From positions 1 through 42,651 of the forward strand of contig CALLZN010000372.1 in assembly GCA_937858895.1 (NCBI GenBank): 42,651 bases of DNA, written 5' to 3'. Below the pieces are notes generated by a model. That model saw only the letters and a program-made list of their open reading frames with translations. It made no database searches and was not told the DNA's origin. The position numbers were made by a program, and so were the translations under genes. This document shows positions 16,871 to 25,081 of this stretch, one piece after another (the stretch's first letter is position 1; each line of letters opens with the position of its first letter). The DNA is from an uncultured bacterium (lineage in GTDB: Bacteria > Planctomycetota > UBA1135 > GCA-002748355).

Positions 16871-17977
16871 ATGAAGGGCAAGCTGCGAGCGGAGGACCTG
16901 CGCAAGATCTTCGTGCGCGCCCCGAACTGGCTCGGCGACGTCGTCATGGCGACACCGCACTTCGAGCGCATCCGGCTTGCCTTCCCGGCTGCGGAGATCG
17001 TGATCGGCGTCAAGGGTGGGCACGGCAAGGTCCTCGATGGCCTTGCTTCGTTCGATCGTCGCATTGCCGTTTCCAAGCCGAAGGGCCTGAAAGGTCTGCG
17101 CGCGGAAGCGGCCAAGCTCCGGCCCGAGGCCTTCGACCTCGCGCTGCTCTTCCCGAACTCGGTGTCCGCGGCACTGGTCACGATGCTCGCGGGCATCCCG
17201 CGCCGCCTCGGCTACACCAATGGGCGGGGCTTGCTCCTCACGCACGGCATTCCTCATACGGGGCAGCGCAAGCCCTTCTGGCGCCGCAAGGGGCCGCGGC
17301 GGGTCCCGGTCCCGATGGGCGACTACTGGAACGACCCTCTCGACGCCTTCGAGCTACCGCCGGTCGACTCGCATCCGCGCCTCGTCGTCACCGAGGAAGA
17401 AGAGCAAGCCTGCGCCCGCCTCCTGACCGAACTCGGGGTCGAACGGGGAGGTGAACTCGGCGGCGAGGCGGCTCAGCGCATCGTGCTCTTCGCTCCGACC
17501 GCTGGCTTCGGCCCGAGCAAGCACTGGGACGAAGCGCGCTGGGCGAGCCTCGCCGAGCGGCTCAGCGAGAGCGACCCACGCCTCGAGATCTTGCTCCTCT
17601 GCGGGCCGGGCGAGGAGGCGCACGTTGGCGCCATCGCGGCCGCGTCCCGCAGTTCCCGGGTTCGCGTCGCCCTGCCGCCGGTGCCGCTCGACGTGACCAA
17701 GGCGCTCGTGCGCGCCGCCGCCCTCATGGTCACCCTCGATTCGGGGCCGCGGCACCTCGCCGTGGCCTTCGACGTCCCGCACGTGGTCCTGATGGGGCCT
17801 ACGCACCCCGACTACACGAGCAGCAACGTCAGCCACGCCATCGTCCTGCGCCACGAGGTCGACTGCGGGCCCTGCCACTTGCCGGTCTGTCCGCTCGATC
17901 ACCGTTGCATGACCAAGATCACGGTCGACGAGGCTTTCGCGGCCTGCCAAGCGCAATTGTCTCGTTGCCGCGTATGA
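16871..17977 (+). CDS. waaF: glycosyltransferase family 9, ADP-heptose:LPS heptosyltransferase
   Basis: A 368-residue GT9 enzyme that transfers heptose to the LPS inner core on the cytoplasmic side of the inner membrane. Signatures are VRAPNWLGDVVMATPHFERI at the N-terminus, DLALLFPNSVSAAL, FAPTAGFGPSKHWDEARWA, TLDSGPRHLAVAFDVPHVVLMGPT, and the Cys-rich end DCGPCHLPVCPLDHRCM typical of the WaaF branch. The ATG at 16871 puts the N-terminal motif at the expected place; longer frames upstream are not protein-like. The divergent 195-bp gap to the Tex-type gene should carry both promoters. The acceptor sugar is inferred from family only. Confidence 0.88.
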   Translation: MKGKLRAEDLRKIFVRAPNWLGDVVMATPHFERIRLAFPAAEIVIGVKGGHGKVLDGLASFDRRIAVSKPKGLKGLRAEAAKLRPEAFDLALLFPNSVSAALVTMLAGIPRRLGYTNGRGLLLTHGIPHTGQRKPFWRRKGPRRVPVPMGDYWNDPLDAFELPPVDSHPRLVVTEEEEQACARLLTELGVERGGELGGEAAQRIVLFAPTAGFGPSKHWDEARWASLAERLSESDPRLEILLLCGPGEEAHVGAIAAASRSSRVRVALPPVPLDVTKALVRAAALMVTLDSGPRHLAVAFDVPHVVLMGPTHPDYTSSNVSHAIVLRHEVDCGPCHLPVCPLDHRCMTKITVDEAFAACQAQLSRCRV

Positions 17978-18016
17978 CGCCGCCGCGCGCTTTGCGCTAT
18001 TCTCTCGCGCTTCTAG

Positions 18017-18039
18017 CGGTCGCGAGCCCCAGGCGACCG
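18017..18039 (+). terminator. hairpin downstream of heptosyltransferase gene
   Basis: CGGTCGC (18017-18023) pairs with GCGACCG (18033-18039) around a 9-nt loop, 39 bp past the heptosyltransferase stop. No T-run follows, so only a weak case for termination. Confidence 0.25.
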
Positions 18040-18052
18040 TCGTTCGTCGGAC

Positions 18053-18084
18053 CCTCCGTCCGTTCGCTCCTCCGTCCGTTGGCT
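18053..18084 (+). repeat. tandem 16-bp direct repeat upstream of HEAT gene
   Basis: CCTCCGTCCGTTCGCT is followed directly by CCTCCGTCCGTTGGCT, which differs in one base. It lies in the 159-bp gap, 53 bp before the HEAT-repeat gene start. It could be a paired binding site for a regulator; nothing more can be said. Confidence 0.5.
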
Positions 18085-18136
18085 GCCGCGGCCTCTTCCA
18101 TGAGGCGTAGGGCCGACGAAGAGCAAGTCCACACTG

Positions 18137-19333
18137 ATGACGAAGCGCGCTGATCGAGCCTCACACATCTTTTCGTTGCCGACCACGCAAGCGATTGCGC
18201 TTGCTCGCCAGGTCTTCCTGGCTTCGCTCTGCATCGGCGTCGCCACCGCTCGGCCGGGGCACGCAGCGCAGGGGCAACAAAATGGTGGCGTCCCGAAGCC
18301 CGAACTGCCCGCTGGTCAGCAAGCCGGGGCGGGCAAGGTCTTGGGTCTGCCGACACCGGCGCGCGACAAGGCGAGCCGCGAGGGAGCGCTCGTCATCGGC
18401 ACGAGGCGCGACCAAGACGGGGCGCTCGAGGTCGCGACGCTGCCCAAGGACGGCGAACTCGCGCTGGTCGGCTTCATCGAGGCGCTCAACAGCCGCAAGG
18501 ACCTCGCCGATGCCGAGCTCGTCGCCGAGTACTCGCTGCTGACCGAGGACGAACGACGTCGCATCATCGCGCGGGCCCACCGGCTCAGCGAGCGGGCGGT
18601 CGTGCGGCTGGCGCGCGTCTGGCGCGCGCTCGCCGAGCGCGACGCTGCGCTGGCCCTCGTCACGGTCCTCAAGAGTCGTTCGCTGGGCAAGGACACCGTC
18701 GGCGTCGTGGACGATGCGTTCTTCTTGCTTGGTGCCGACGCCAAGCTCGTCGGGCTCGACGCCTTGACCAACGCCAACCGGGTGCTGCGGGACGTCATCG
18801 TGCAGCGCTTGCCGACCCTGCTCGGCAACGAGGACCTGCCGCGCCTGCGCATGCTCCTCGACCACAAGGATCAAGGCGCGCGCATCGCGGCCCTCGAAGT
18901 CCTCGCGCGCTTCCTCGTCGACAAGCCGGGTGAAGACCTCGCTTCCCTGACCGCTTGTTTGCGTCACACGGACGGCGCACTGCGCGCGCAAGCCTCGACC
19001 TTGCTCGGCGAAATGGGCGACCGCGCGGTCGCTCCGCTGCAGGCCCTCGTCGAAGCGCAGACCGACGGACCCGAGTGGTTCCTGGCGACCCTCTTGCTCG
19101 CGCGGCGCGAAGTCGTGGTGCCGGATCGCCTCCTGAGCGAGAAGGCCCTGCAGCGGCTCGGCCGGTCGCGCTACGACGGCCGTATCCTGGCGCGCACCGT
19201 CGCGACGATCGTCGCGGGCCTGCGCCTCTTCGATGACGCGACGACGTTGCGCGACAAAACGAGTGGCTTCTCCGATCTCGCGGCGGGGCGCGACGGGGGC
19301 AACCCGATCCAGGGGACCCCCCTCCCGAAGTAA
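18137..19333 (+). CDS. HEAT-repeat secreted protein, N-terminal part of a split frame
   Basis: A 398-residue product. The N-terminus has a basic start, a hydrophobic stretch (VFLASLCIGVATA) and an AxA-type site near residue 50, so export is likely. A Gly/Gln/Pro linker and then helical HEAT-type repeats follow, for example LLDHKDQGARIAALEVLARFL and CLRHTDGALRAQASTLLGEMG. The frame ends at a TAA (19331-19333) inside a Pro/Gly-rich linker. It reopens in the same frame with HEAT sequence that is continued by the next entry. Read together they would form one protein of about 1,030 residues. This part is therefore either a truncated product, half of a pseudogene, or a readthrough substrate. Confidence 0.75.
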   Translation: MTKRADRASHIFSLPTTQAIALARQVFLASLCIGVATARPGHAAQGQQNGGVPKPELPAGQQAGAGKVLGLPTPARDKASREGALVIGTRRDQDGALEVATLPKDGELALVGFIEALNSRKDLADAELVAEYSLLTEDERRRIIARAHRLSERAVVRLARVWRALAERDAALALVTVLKSRSLGKDTVGVVDDAFFLLGADAKLVGLDALTNANRVLRDVIVQRLPTLLGNEDLPRLRMLLDHKDQGARIAALEVLARFLVDKPGEDLASLTACLRHTDGALRAQASTLLGEMGDRAVAPLQALVEAQTDGPEWFLATLLLARREVVVPDRLLSEKALQRLGRSRYDGRILARTVATIVAGLRLFDDATTLRDKTSGFSDLAAGRDGGNPIQGTPLPK

Positions 19334-19350
19334 CTCCCCGGGCCCCGGGG
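19331..19350 (+). other. in-frame TAA followed by perfect GC hairpin within a HEAT frame
   Basis: The TAA at 19331-19333 is followed two bases later by CCCCGG-GCC-CCGGGG (19336-19350), a 6-bp all-GC stem with a 3-nt loop. Codons before and after the stop are in one frame, and the first codons after the hairpin encode DAARLALRLLTG, the start of a normal HEAT motif. There is no Shine-Dalgarno for the ATG at 19394. Confidence 0.7.
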
Positions 19351-19393
19351 CTGCCCCGATGCTGCGCGGCTCGCCCTGCGTCTGCTGACCGGG

Positions 19394-21238
19394 ATGGATT
19401 TCGGCTCGGACAACAAGCGCTGGCAGCGTTGGTGGTCCGAGGCGAGCCATGACTTCGTGCCGCTCACGGTCGACGCCGGCTTCGACGCCGCGGCAGCGGC
19501 CAAGAGCAGCCTCGAGGTCTTCGACGGCGAGGCCGTGGCTTCGGTCTTCCTCGGGCCCGAGGCCGCAGAGCCGAAGCTCGTGTCTGGCGCCTTCGTCGCT
19601 CGGCTCGAGGCTACCGACTTCTTCGACCTCGTGTCCAAGCTGCGCGAGCGCGGGCTCTTCGACGTCAGCGCTCGCTTGAGCGAGGCCAAGACCATCGTCG
19701 AGGCGCGCGCGATCGTGCTGGCGACGGCGTCCGGGCGCTCGCGCGATGCCTTCCCGCGCCACGAGAGCTTGCGCTTCGCGACCTTCGAGCGTGTGCTGAC
19801 CGAAGTCATCGACCGCGAGGCCTGGCAGGCCTTCTGCCCACGCGACCTCGAGGGGGTCGCGCGCCGCGATTGGTGGCGCGAGCAGCGACGGCGCTTCGCC
19901 GAAGCCAAGAGCGATGCCGAGCGCCGCACGCACGAGATCGAACTCGCGCTGCGGGTCCTGCCCGAGCCCGACCTCGATCCAGCCATTCTCGAGCAAGGCA
20001 TCGGGCGCCTCTTCGCTGAGCTGAGTCGCGACGACGCCGCCTTGCCAACACGGACCAGCGAGGTCCTCCTGGGCTTCGCCGGGCGCAAAGAGCTCGAGCC
20101 GCAGCTGCGCGAGCGCGTCTTCGCCATCCTCGCGCGCACGAAGGCCGAGACGCCGGTCTTGCTGACTGCGATGCGCGGCCTGCCCAACCTCGAGTTGCGG
20201 GCGCGCCTCATGGATGTCCTGTCCGCGCGCGGCGAAGACGCGCTCGTTGCGGCGCTCAAGCACGACGCCCCCGAGCTGCGCGCGAGCGCTGCATCCGAGG
20301 CAGCGCGGCGTGGCAGCCCGCGCATTCGCGCCCTGCTGATCGCTGGCCTTCGCGACGAAGATTGGGACGTGCGGCGGCGCAGCGCCGAGAGTCTCGGCCT
20401 CCTCGGCGACCAGGCGGCGCGCACGGAGGTCCTTCGCCTCGTCGCTGACCCCGACGCGCTCGTGCGCCACGCGGCCCTGCTCGCGATCGCGCGCATCGGC
20501 GGACCCGGTGCCTTCGACGTCCTCTTGCGTGCGACCGGGCCCGGGCAGCCCGGCGACCGTCTCGCCGCGGCGCGAGCACTGTCGATCCTGGACGAGCCGC
20601 GGGCTGCGTCGACGCTCGTCGCGATCGCGGCGGCCCACCTCGAAGAGCCGCTCGGTCTGCAAGCCTTGCGCGGCCTCGAAGACCGGAGCAACCCCGGCTT
20701 GCGCGCCGAGGTGCGGCGCTGGCTCGAGTCGTCGGACAATCCGCTCTTGCGTCGGAGCTTCACCTTCTTGCTTGCGGAGATGGGGGACGCAGCCGTCGCT
20801 CCGAGTCTGCTCGCGATGCTCGAACGTGGCGAGTCGGCGACGAGGGCCTGCATGCTGCTCGCGCAGTTGTCCGGCCTCGACTACTGCTCTCGCAAGGAGC
20901 GCGTCGGTCTCTACCGCACCTGGATCGAGAGCTTCGCAGCTGAATCCCTCGGGCGCCGCCTCATTCAGGCCTTCACCGAAGCCGGGATCCCGAACCGCCT
21001 CGAAGGCATCCTCGCGAACTCGACTTCGCGAACGGAGCTCGTCGACGAGCTCGGCCGCATCGTCATCGAGGCGAGCGACGAGCAGTGGGCGGCACGAGCC
21101 TTGGCGGGGCACGCGTTGCGCGAGTTCACCGGCAAGGACTTCGGCGCGGTGCGGCGCGAAATGCGAGTGACCGAGCGTCGAGGCCTCGTCGAGCGTTACC
21201 GTGCAGCGGTGCTTGCGGCTTCGAACGACGGACGTTGA
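19394..21238 (+). CDS. HEAT-repeat protein, C-terminal part of a split frame
   Basis: 614 residues from the first ATG, but coding similarity begins earlier, at about 19358 (DAARLALRLLTGMDFG). The annotated ATG thus falls inside a conserved motif and is probably not a natural start. It carries many HEAT units such as DWDVRRRSAESLGLLGDQAA and PDALVRHAALLAIARIGG. It has two copies of an L-x-x-x-TG-x-DFG motif; the first is followed by RWQRWW, and the second lies near the C-terminus (LREFTGKDFG). No signal peptide, although the upstream part in the same frame has one. Best read as the second half of the gene at 18137, interrupted by one stop codon. Confidence 0.7.
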   Translation: MDFGSDNKRWQRWWSEASHDFVPLTVDAGFDAAAAAKSSLEVFDGEAVASVFLGPEAAEPKLVSGAFVARLEATDFFDLVSKLRERGLFDVSARLSEAKTIVEARAIVLATASGRSRDAFPRHESLRFATFERVLTEVIDREAWQAFCPRDLEGVARRDWWREQRRRFAEAKSDAERRTHEIELALRVLPEPDLDPAILEQGIGRLFAELSRDDAALPTRTSEVLLGFAGRKELEPQLRERVFAILARTKAETPVLLTAMRGLPNLELRARLMDVLSARGEDALVAALKHDAPELRASAASEAARRGSPRIRALLIAGLRDEDWDVRRRSAESLGLLGDQAARTEVLRLVADPDALVRHAALLAIARIGGPGAFDVLLRATGPGQPGDRLAAARALSILDEPRAASTLVAIAAAHLEEPLGLQALRGLEDRSNPGLRAEVRRWLESSDNPLLRRSFTFLLAEMGDAAVAPSLLAMLERGESATRACMLLAQLSGLDYCSRKERVGLYRTWIESFAAESLGRRLIQAFTEAGIPNRLEGILANSTSRTELVDELGRIVIEASDEQWAARALAGHALREFTGKDFGAVRREMRVTERRGLVERYRAAVLAASNDGR

Positions 21239-21252
21239 TTGACTTGCCCCCA

Positions 21253-21636
21253 ATGCTCGAAGATCGTCTTCGCGCCCGCTTCGTGATTGGACTGGTGAGC
21301 GTCACTTTGGTGAGCGTGGTCACGGTCGTCGCGTGGACACGTGGCGCGTCGCCGCTCCTCGAGGTCGAAGCGCGCATCGGCGAACTGCGAGCGATCGCCG
21401 ACGCCGCGCCCCTGCCGCTCGAAGCGCTCGTGGCTCTCGCCTGGGTCGATGCTCGGCGCGGTATCCAGCGCTCCGACAGCGAGGGATCCCGCCTGTTGGT
21501 CCGCCAACTCGCCGATGCCGAAGGCAATCTCGATGTCTGCTTCGAGCGCCTCGTCGCTGACCGCGTCGAACGGCGCATGACGCTTGACCTGTTGCGACGC
21601 AAGGCGCAACGCTGGCACCGCCTCGCAGAGCTCTGA
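21253..21636 (+). CDS. small membrane-anchored protein, function unknown
   Basis: A 127-residue protein with one N-terminal membrane segment (FVIGLVSVTLVSVVTVVAW) and a helical, charged remainder rich in Arg and Glu. It follows the HEAT gene by 14 bp and is followed by miaE after a single base, so it is probably co-transcribed. I recognise no family. The ATG at 21253 gives a short basic N-terminus before the membrane segment; a longer frame upstream is just the HEAT gene in another frame. Confidence 0.6.
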   Translation: MLEDRLRARFVIGLVSVTLVSVVTVVAWTRGASPLLEVEARIGELRAIADAAPLPLEALVALAWVDARRGIQRSDSEGSRLLVRQLADAEGNLDVCFERLVADRVERRMTLDLLRRKAQRWHRLAEL

Positions 21637-21637
21637 A

Positions 21638-22228
21638 ATGCTCCGCCTCGAGGTCGCGACGGACGATCGCTGGTTCGCGTGTGTCGAAGCCGACTTCGCC
21701 ACGTTTTTGCAGGACCACGCAGCCTGCGAGCGCAAGGCGCTCGCGACGGCGATGGCGCTCATCGCTCACTACCCCGATCGGGCGGAGCTCGTCGACGCGA
21801 TGAGCGAGCTCGCGACCGAGGAGCTCGACCACTTCAAGCGCGTGCGCGAGCTGCTACTCGCGCGTGGCATCGCGCTCGCGACCGACAAGAAGAGCGACTA
21901 CGTCGCTGGCCTGCGCCGTCAACTGCGCAACGAATCGGGGGCGCGCTTGACCGACCGCCTCCTCGTCGCGGCCATCATCGAAGCGCGCAGCTGTGAGCGC
22001 CTCGGCATCGTCGCGCGCGGCCTCGACGCGGGGCCGTGTCAGGACTTCTATCGCGAACTCGCGATTTGCGAAGCGCGGCACCACGCCGACTTCGTGCGCC
22101 TCGCTAAAACCTACGCCGAGCCCGCAGCCGTCGACGCACGCCTCGCGGACTTGCTCGGAGTCGAAGCGCGGCTCATCGAAGCGCAGCCGCTCTCGGCGCA
22201 CGTGCACGCGGGTTTGGTGGGGAGGTAG
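21638..22228 (+). CDS. miaE: tRNA 2-methylthio-N6-isopentenyladenosine-37 hydroxylase
   Basis: A 196-residue diiron protein of the MiaE family, which hydroxylates the isopentenyl group of ms2i6A37 in tRNA using O2. The ferritin-like iron ligands are in order: Glu31 in ACERKA, the E-x-x-H of TEELDHF (Glu62, His65), Glu116 in IIEARSCER, and the E-x-x-H of CEARHHADF (Glu145, His148). Length is typical (about 190-270). The start is one base after the preceding stop (TGAAATG). Presence implies that MiaA and MiaB activities exist elsewhere in the genome. The function call rests on the family motif set. Confidence 0.88.
   Translation: MLRLEVATDDRWFACVEADFATFLQDHAACERKALATAMALIAHYPDRAELVDAMSELATEELDHFKRVRELLLARGIALATDKKSDYVAGLRRQLRNESGARLTDRLLVAAIIEARSCERLGIVARGLDAGPCQDFYRELAICEARHHADFVRLAKTYAEPAAVDARLADLLGVEARLIEAQPLSAHVHAGLVGR
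22219..22225 (+). promoter_or_regulatory. strong Shine-Dalgarno defining a GTG start
   Basis: GGGGAGG lies seven bases before the GTG at 22233 and overlaps the end of miaE. It selects this GTG over longer in-frame starts. Few other genes in the window have so clear a site. Confidence 0.65.
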
Positions 22229-22232
22229 TCGA

Positions 22233-22832
22233 GTGCAGAAACGAAGCCGCGGCATCCCTTGGCTCTTGGCCCTCCTCGGCATGCTGACAGCGATCCCGCT
22301 CGCGCTCTTCGGCCTCATGCAGCTCTTCGGCAGCTTCGGCACGCGTGTCGACGGCATCGTGCCACTCGTCGTTGCAGTCGCCATCGTGTTGCTCGCGGTG
22401 CGGGGGCTCGCTGCCGGGCCCACCCGTGATCCGGTCCGGGCTTCGGCACGAAACACGCGAAGCCTTACCATCGCAGGCCTGCTCGGCTTGGCGCTCGTCG
22501 TCGTGGTCGCCTGGCGCGCATGGTCCTATGGCACGCGCTGCGAGGAGATGCGTGCGTTCTTACGTTCCAACCAAGTGAGCAAGGTCGCGCCCCGCGACGG
22601 CGGACGCTACGAGCCGGTCAAGGTGGACGCGCCGCACGGGCAGCGCGTCTGCTACTTCGAGAACGGCACCGACAAGGCCTTGGTCGAAACCCGCACCGGC
22701 TGCTCGGTCGGCCTCGAAGCCGCGGTCTGGCGCTGGCTCTATTGGCACAGCGGGCGCGACGAGGTGAACGCGCTCGCGCGCTACGTGACGATCGACGACG
22801 GGAAGGTCGTGCACCTCATGTTCCGCGAGTGA
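22233..22832 (+). CDS. three-TM membrane protein, function unknown
   Basis: A 199-residue protein with three hydrophobic segments (near residues 8-31, 40-60 and 77-95). A soluble C-terminal domain of about 105 residues follows, with CEEMRAFLRSNQ and CYFENGTDKALVETRTGCS and a few Cys that could form disulfides outside the cytoplasm. No family recognised. The start is GTG with a strong ribosome site. The 3' end overlaps the convergent DUF938 gene by 17 bp, so the two mRNAs are complementary at their tails. Confidence 0.65.
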   Translation: MQKRSRGIPWLLALLGMLTAIPLALFGLMQLFGSFGTRVDGIVPLVVAVAIVLLAVRGLAAGPTRDPVRASARNTRSLTIAGLLGLALVVVVAWRAWSYGTRCEEMRAFLRSNQVSKVAPRDGGRYEPVKVDAPHGQRVCYFENGTDKALVETRTGCSVGLEAAVWRWLYWHSGRDEVNALARYVTIDDGKVVHLMFRE

Positions 22833-23529
22833 CGGACACGCGCCGCAGGGTCACCGCATAGTTGTTGTTCGGCACCGCCGTGCAGCGCTCGAGCGCGAGG
22901 CCGTGCCGTGCGGCGACGTCGGTCACGACTTCGAGGCGGCGCACGCCGAAGCTCGGGTCTTCTGCGCGCAGGCGCGCGTCGAAGTCGAGGTTGCTTTGCG
23001 CGGTCACGACGTCGTCGCGAAAGAAGGCGCCGTAGATGAAGACGAAGCCGCCATCCTCGAGCAGCCGCGCCGCGAGGTCGAGGAAGGCCTCGCCGCAGGA
23101 CCACGGCGTGATGTGAAAGAAGTTGATGGCGACGATGGCGTCGAAGAGGGCCGCGCCGCGCGGTCCCTCAAGGAAGGGCCCCGCATCGAAGAGCCCCTCA
23201 CCGAAGATCGCACGACACTGCGCCTTGTCAGCAACGTCCAAGCACAACGGCGCGCGCATTCCCTTTCCGCCGCTCAGCGCCCGCCACGCTTCGATGCTGC
23301 GCACAGCCTCGCTGTCACGGTCGCTCGGCTGCCAGTCGAGGTCGGGCCTCGCGCTCGTGACGTGCAGCGCGTGTTCGCCGGTCCCGCTCGCGACTTCGAG
23401 GACACGCGCGCGCGGCGGCAAGAGCGGTGCAAGCACGTCGCGGATCGCATCGCGGTTGCGCGCGGCCGAAGGCGAAAAGCGCCGTCCATCGGCGTCCGCG
23501 TCGAGGTCTTCGAGGCGGACGACCGTCAT
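22816..23529 (-). CDS. DUF938 family SAM-dependent methyltransferase-like protein
   Basis: A 237-residue class I methyltransferase fold. Recognised from RRFSPSAARNRDAI near the N-terminus, then the SAM loop VLEVASGTGEHALH, then LDWQPSDRDSEAV and IVAINFFHITPW, a combination typical of DUF938. The natural substrate of the family is not established as far as I know. It is the last gene of a tight minus-strand operon; its start overlaps the sixA stop by 4 bp. The tail overlaps the opposite-strand gene by 17 bp. Confidence 0.82.
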   Translation of the reverse strand: MTVVRLEDLDADADGRRFSPSAARNRDAIRDVLAPLLPPRARVLEVASGTGEHALHVTSARPDLDWQPSDRDSEAVRSIEAWRALSGGKGMRAPLCLDVADKAQCRAIFGEGLFDAGPFLEGPRGAALFDAIVAINFFHITPWSCGEAFLDLAARLLEDGGFVFIYGAFFRDDVVTAQSNLDFDARLRAEDPSFGVRRLEVVTDVAARHGLALERCTAVPNNNYAVTLRRVSVTRGT

Positions 23530-24038
23530 CGGTCGTGGCCGCCGCTAAGCTGCGCTGCCACCTGCGGCGACAGCGCGGCGCGCAGGCGGCCGTCGAGGCT
23601 CGCGGGACGCGAGAGCTCGAGCCACACCGCGCAGGACGTCGACAAGGGCAGCGTCGCCGTCGAACTCGAGCAGAGCATGCGACCGAGCAAGGCCGAGACG
23701 AGGGGCATGTGGCTCACGATGACGAGGCAGGTAGCGTCGGTCGCGAGCGCTTCGACCGTGTGTTCGACGCGGCTCTCGGGTGCGAGCAGGGGCTCGGTTT
23801 GGACTGCGAGTTCAGCGTCTAGTTCGTGAGCCAGTTCGCGCGCGACGATCGAAGCCGTCTGCTGCGCTCGGACGAGCGGGCTCGCGACGATGGCCTGCGG
23901 ACGCAGACCCAAGAGGCGGAGGGCGCGCGCGACGTTCGCGGCGTTCTCGCGGCCGCGGCTCGTGAGGCGCCGTTCTTCGTCACAACGCGCGATGGCCTCG
24001 GCGTGCCCGTGACGCATGACGACCAAGTCCATGCTCAT
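23526..24038 (-). CDS. sixA: phosphohistidine phosphatase SixA
   Basis: A 170-residue histidine-phosphatase-superfamily protein. The RHG motif is at residues 9-11 (VVMRHGHAEA), followed by RRLTSRGRENA, the second arginine region VASPLVRAQQTA and the second catalytic His in VIVSHMPLVSALL. SixA proteins remove phosphate from histidine of phosphotransfer proteins in the cytoplasm. Length matches (about 160). The alternative start MDLVV at 24032 is equally possible. Start and stop each overlap a neighbour by 4 bp, indicating coupled translation with the ureohydrolase and DUF938 genes. Confidence 0.85.
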   Translation of the reverse strand: MSMDLVVMRHGHAEAIARCDEERRLTSRGRENAANVARALRLLGLRPQAIVASPLVRAQQTASIVARELAHELDAELAVQTEPLLAPESRVEHTVEALATDATCLVIVSHMPLVSALLGRMLCSSSTATLPLSTSCAVWLELSRPASLDGRLRAALSPQVAAQLSGGHDR

Positions 24039-25021
24039 GCCCTCCCGTTCGTCGATGCGGCGGCGAGGCCGCAGAGCTTGTAGACGAGGCGCGCGCCGAC
24101 GTTGGCGTCCCAGGCCGTGCCGGCGACTTCACAGAGGTCGAAGCCGATCGTGCGGCGCCCGCTCTCGCGTAGGGCGACGAGGATGAAGCAGGCCTCGTCG
24201 AAGCTCAAGCCACCGGGCACGGGCGTGCCCGTTCCGGGGCAGTAGGCGGGGTCCAGTCCGTCGATGTCGAAGGAGACCCACACGCGTTCGCCGAGCTTCG
24301 CGAGCGCCTCGTCGACGATCGAGGCAAAGCTCGCGCCGCGGAAGCGCCTAGCAGCGACATCGCTCGCGTAGCTCACGAAGACACGCTCGCCTTGCTGGCG
24401 CGCGAAGTCGACTTCTTCTTCGCAGTAGTCGCGGATGCCGAGCTGCACGAGCCGCTCGACGCGCGGACAGTCCTCGAGCACGTTGCGGAAGATCGAAGCG
24501 TGGCTCTCACGCACGCCGCCATAAGCCTCGCGCAAGTCATGGTGGGCGTCGAAGTGCAGGATCGAGAGCGCTTCGTCCTGCGCCGCGACGCGCATTGCGC
24601 CGAGCGGGCACGAGTGGTCGCCGCCGAGGATGCCCGGGATCTGTCCGTTCGCGAACGTGGCGCGCGTCCAGGCCTCGACGAGGCTCGTCCTCGCTGCTGA
24701 TAGCTCTTGGACGTGGTCAGGGTCCTGGCTCGCGCGCGCCTCTTCGTCGAGCTCTGCGATGCTCTGCGTGGGCCCTGTGTCGAGGGCCTCGAGGACGATG
24801 CCATGGCGCCAGACCGACGCGAAGTGCGCGTCCAGGAGGTCGACCTGCTGGCTCGCTTCGAGCATGAGGCGCGGCCCCTCGCGCGTTCCGCCCCCGAAGG
24901 AGGTCGTGGCCTCGAAGGGCACGCCGAGCAGGCGGATGCGCGCGTCGGCCCGCTCCGGCAAGCCGAAGATGCCCTTGCCCGTGGCCGCCGCGTTGGGGTC
25001 GAAATCGTGGTCGTCGTGCAT
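24035..25021 (-). CDS. speB: ureohydrolase (agmatinase/arginase family)
   Basis: A 328-residue binuclear manganese ureohydrolase, cytoplasmic, releasing urea from agmatine or a related guanidino compound. All metal-site motifs are visible: GGDHS (His136), HFDAHHDLR (Asp158, His160, Asp162) and SFDIDGLDPAYCPGTGTPVPGG (Asp252, Asp254). The phrase ATTSFGGGTREGP and the length favour the agmatinase group over arginase, but the substrate loop cannot be assigned securely; formiminoglutamase or guanidino-acid hydrolases remain possible. It is the first gene of the three-gene operon and is divergent from the next gene with a 60-bp spacer. Confidence 0.85.
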   Translation of the reverse strand: MHDDHDFDPNAAATGKGIFGLPERADARIRLLGVPFEATTSFGGGTREGPRLMLEASQQVDLLDAHFASVWRHGIVLEALDTGPTQSIAELDEEARASQDPDHVQELSAARTSLVEAWTRATFANGQIPGILGGDHSCPLGAMRVAAQDEALSILHFDAHHDLREAYGGVRESHASIFRNVLEDCPRVERLVQLGIRDYCEEEVDFARQQGERVFVSYASDVAARRFRGASFASIVDEALAKLGERVWVSFDIDGLDPAYCPGTGTPVPGGLSFDEACFILVALRESGRRTIGFDLCEVAGTAWDANVGARLVYKLCGLAAASTNGRA

Positions 25022-25081
25022 TGGACACTTGCTCGTGAAAGCGTGAGAGTATCGCGTGCGGCTCCTGCCGAAGAGAAGATC

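Noticed and set aside
19331..19350. Selenocysteine or pyrrolysine recoding at the internal stop
   Set aside because: The stop is TAA, not TGA or TAG, and the hairpin is too small for a SECIS element.
18161..21253. A 1,030-codon open frame on the minus strand across the HEAT genes
   Set aside because: It is the usual antisense shadow of GC-rich codons. The plus strand carries a signal peptide and HEAT repeats, while the antisense protein is Arg/Glu low-complexity. It does show that base composition is uniform across the interrupting stop.
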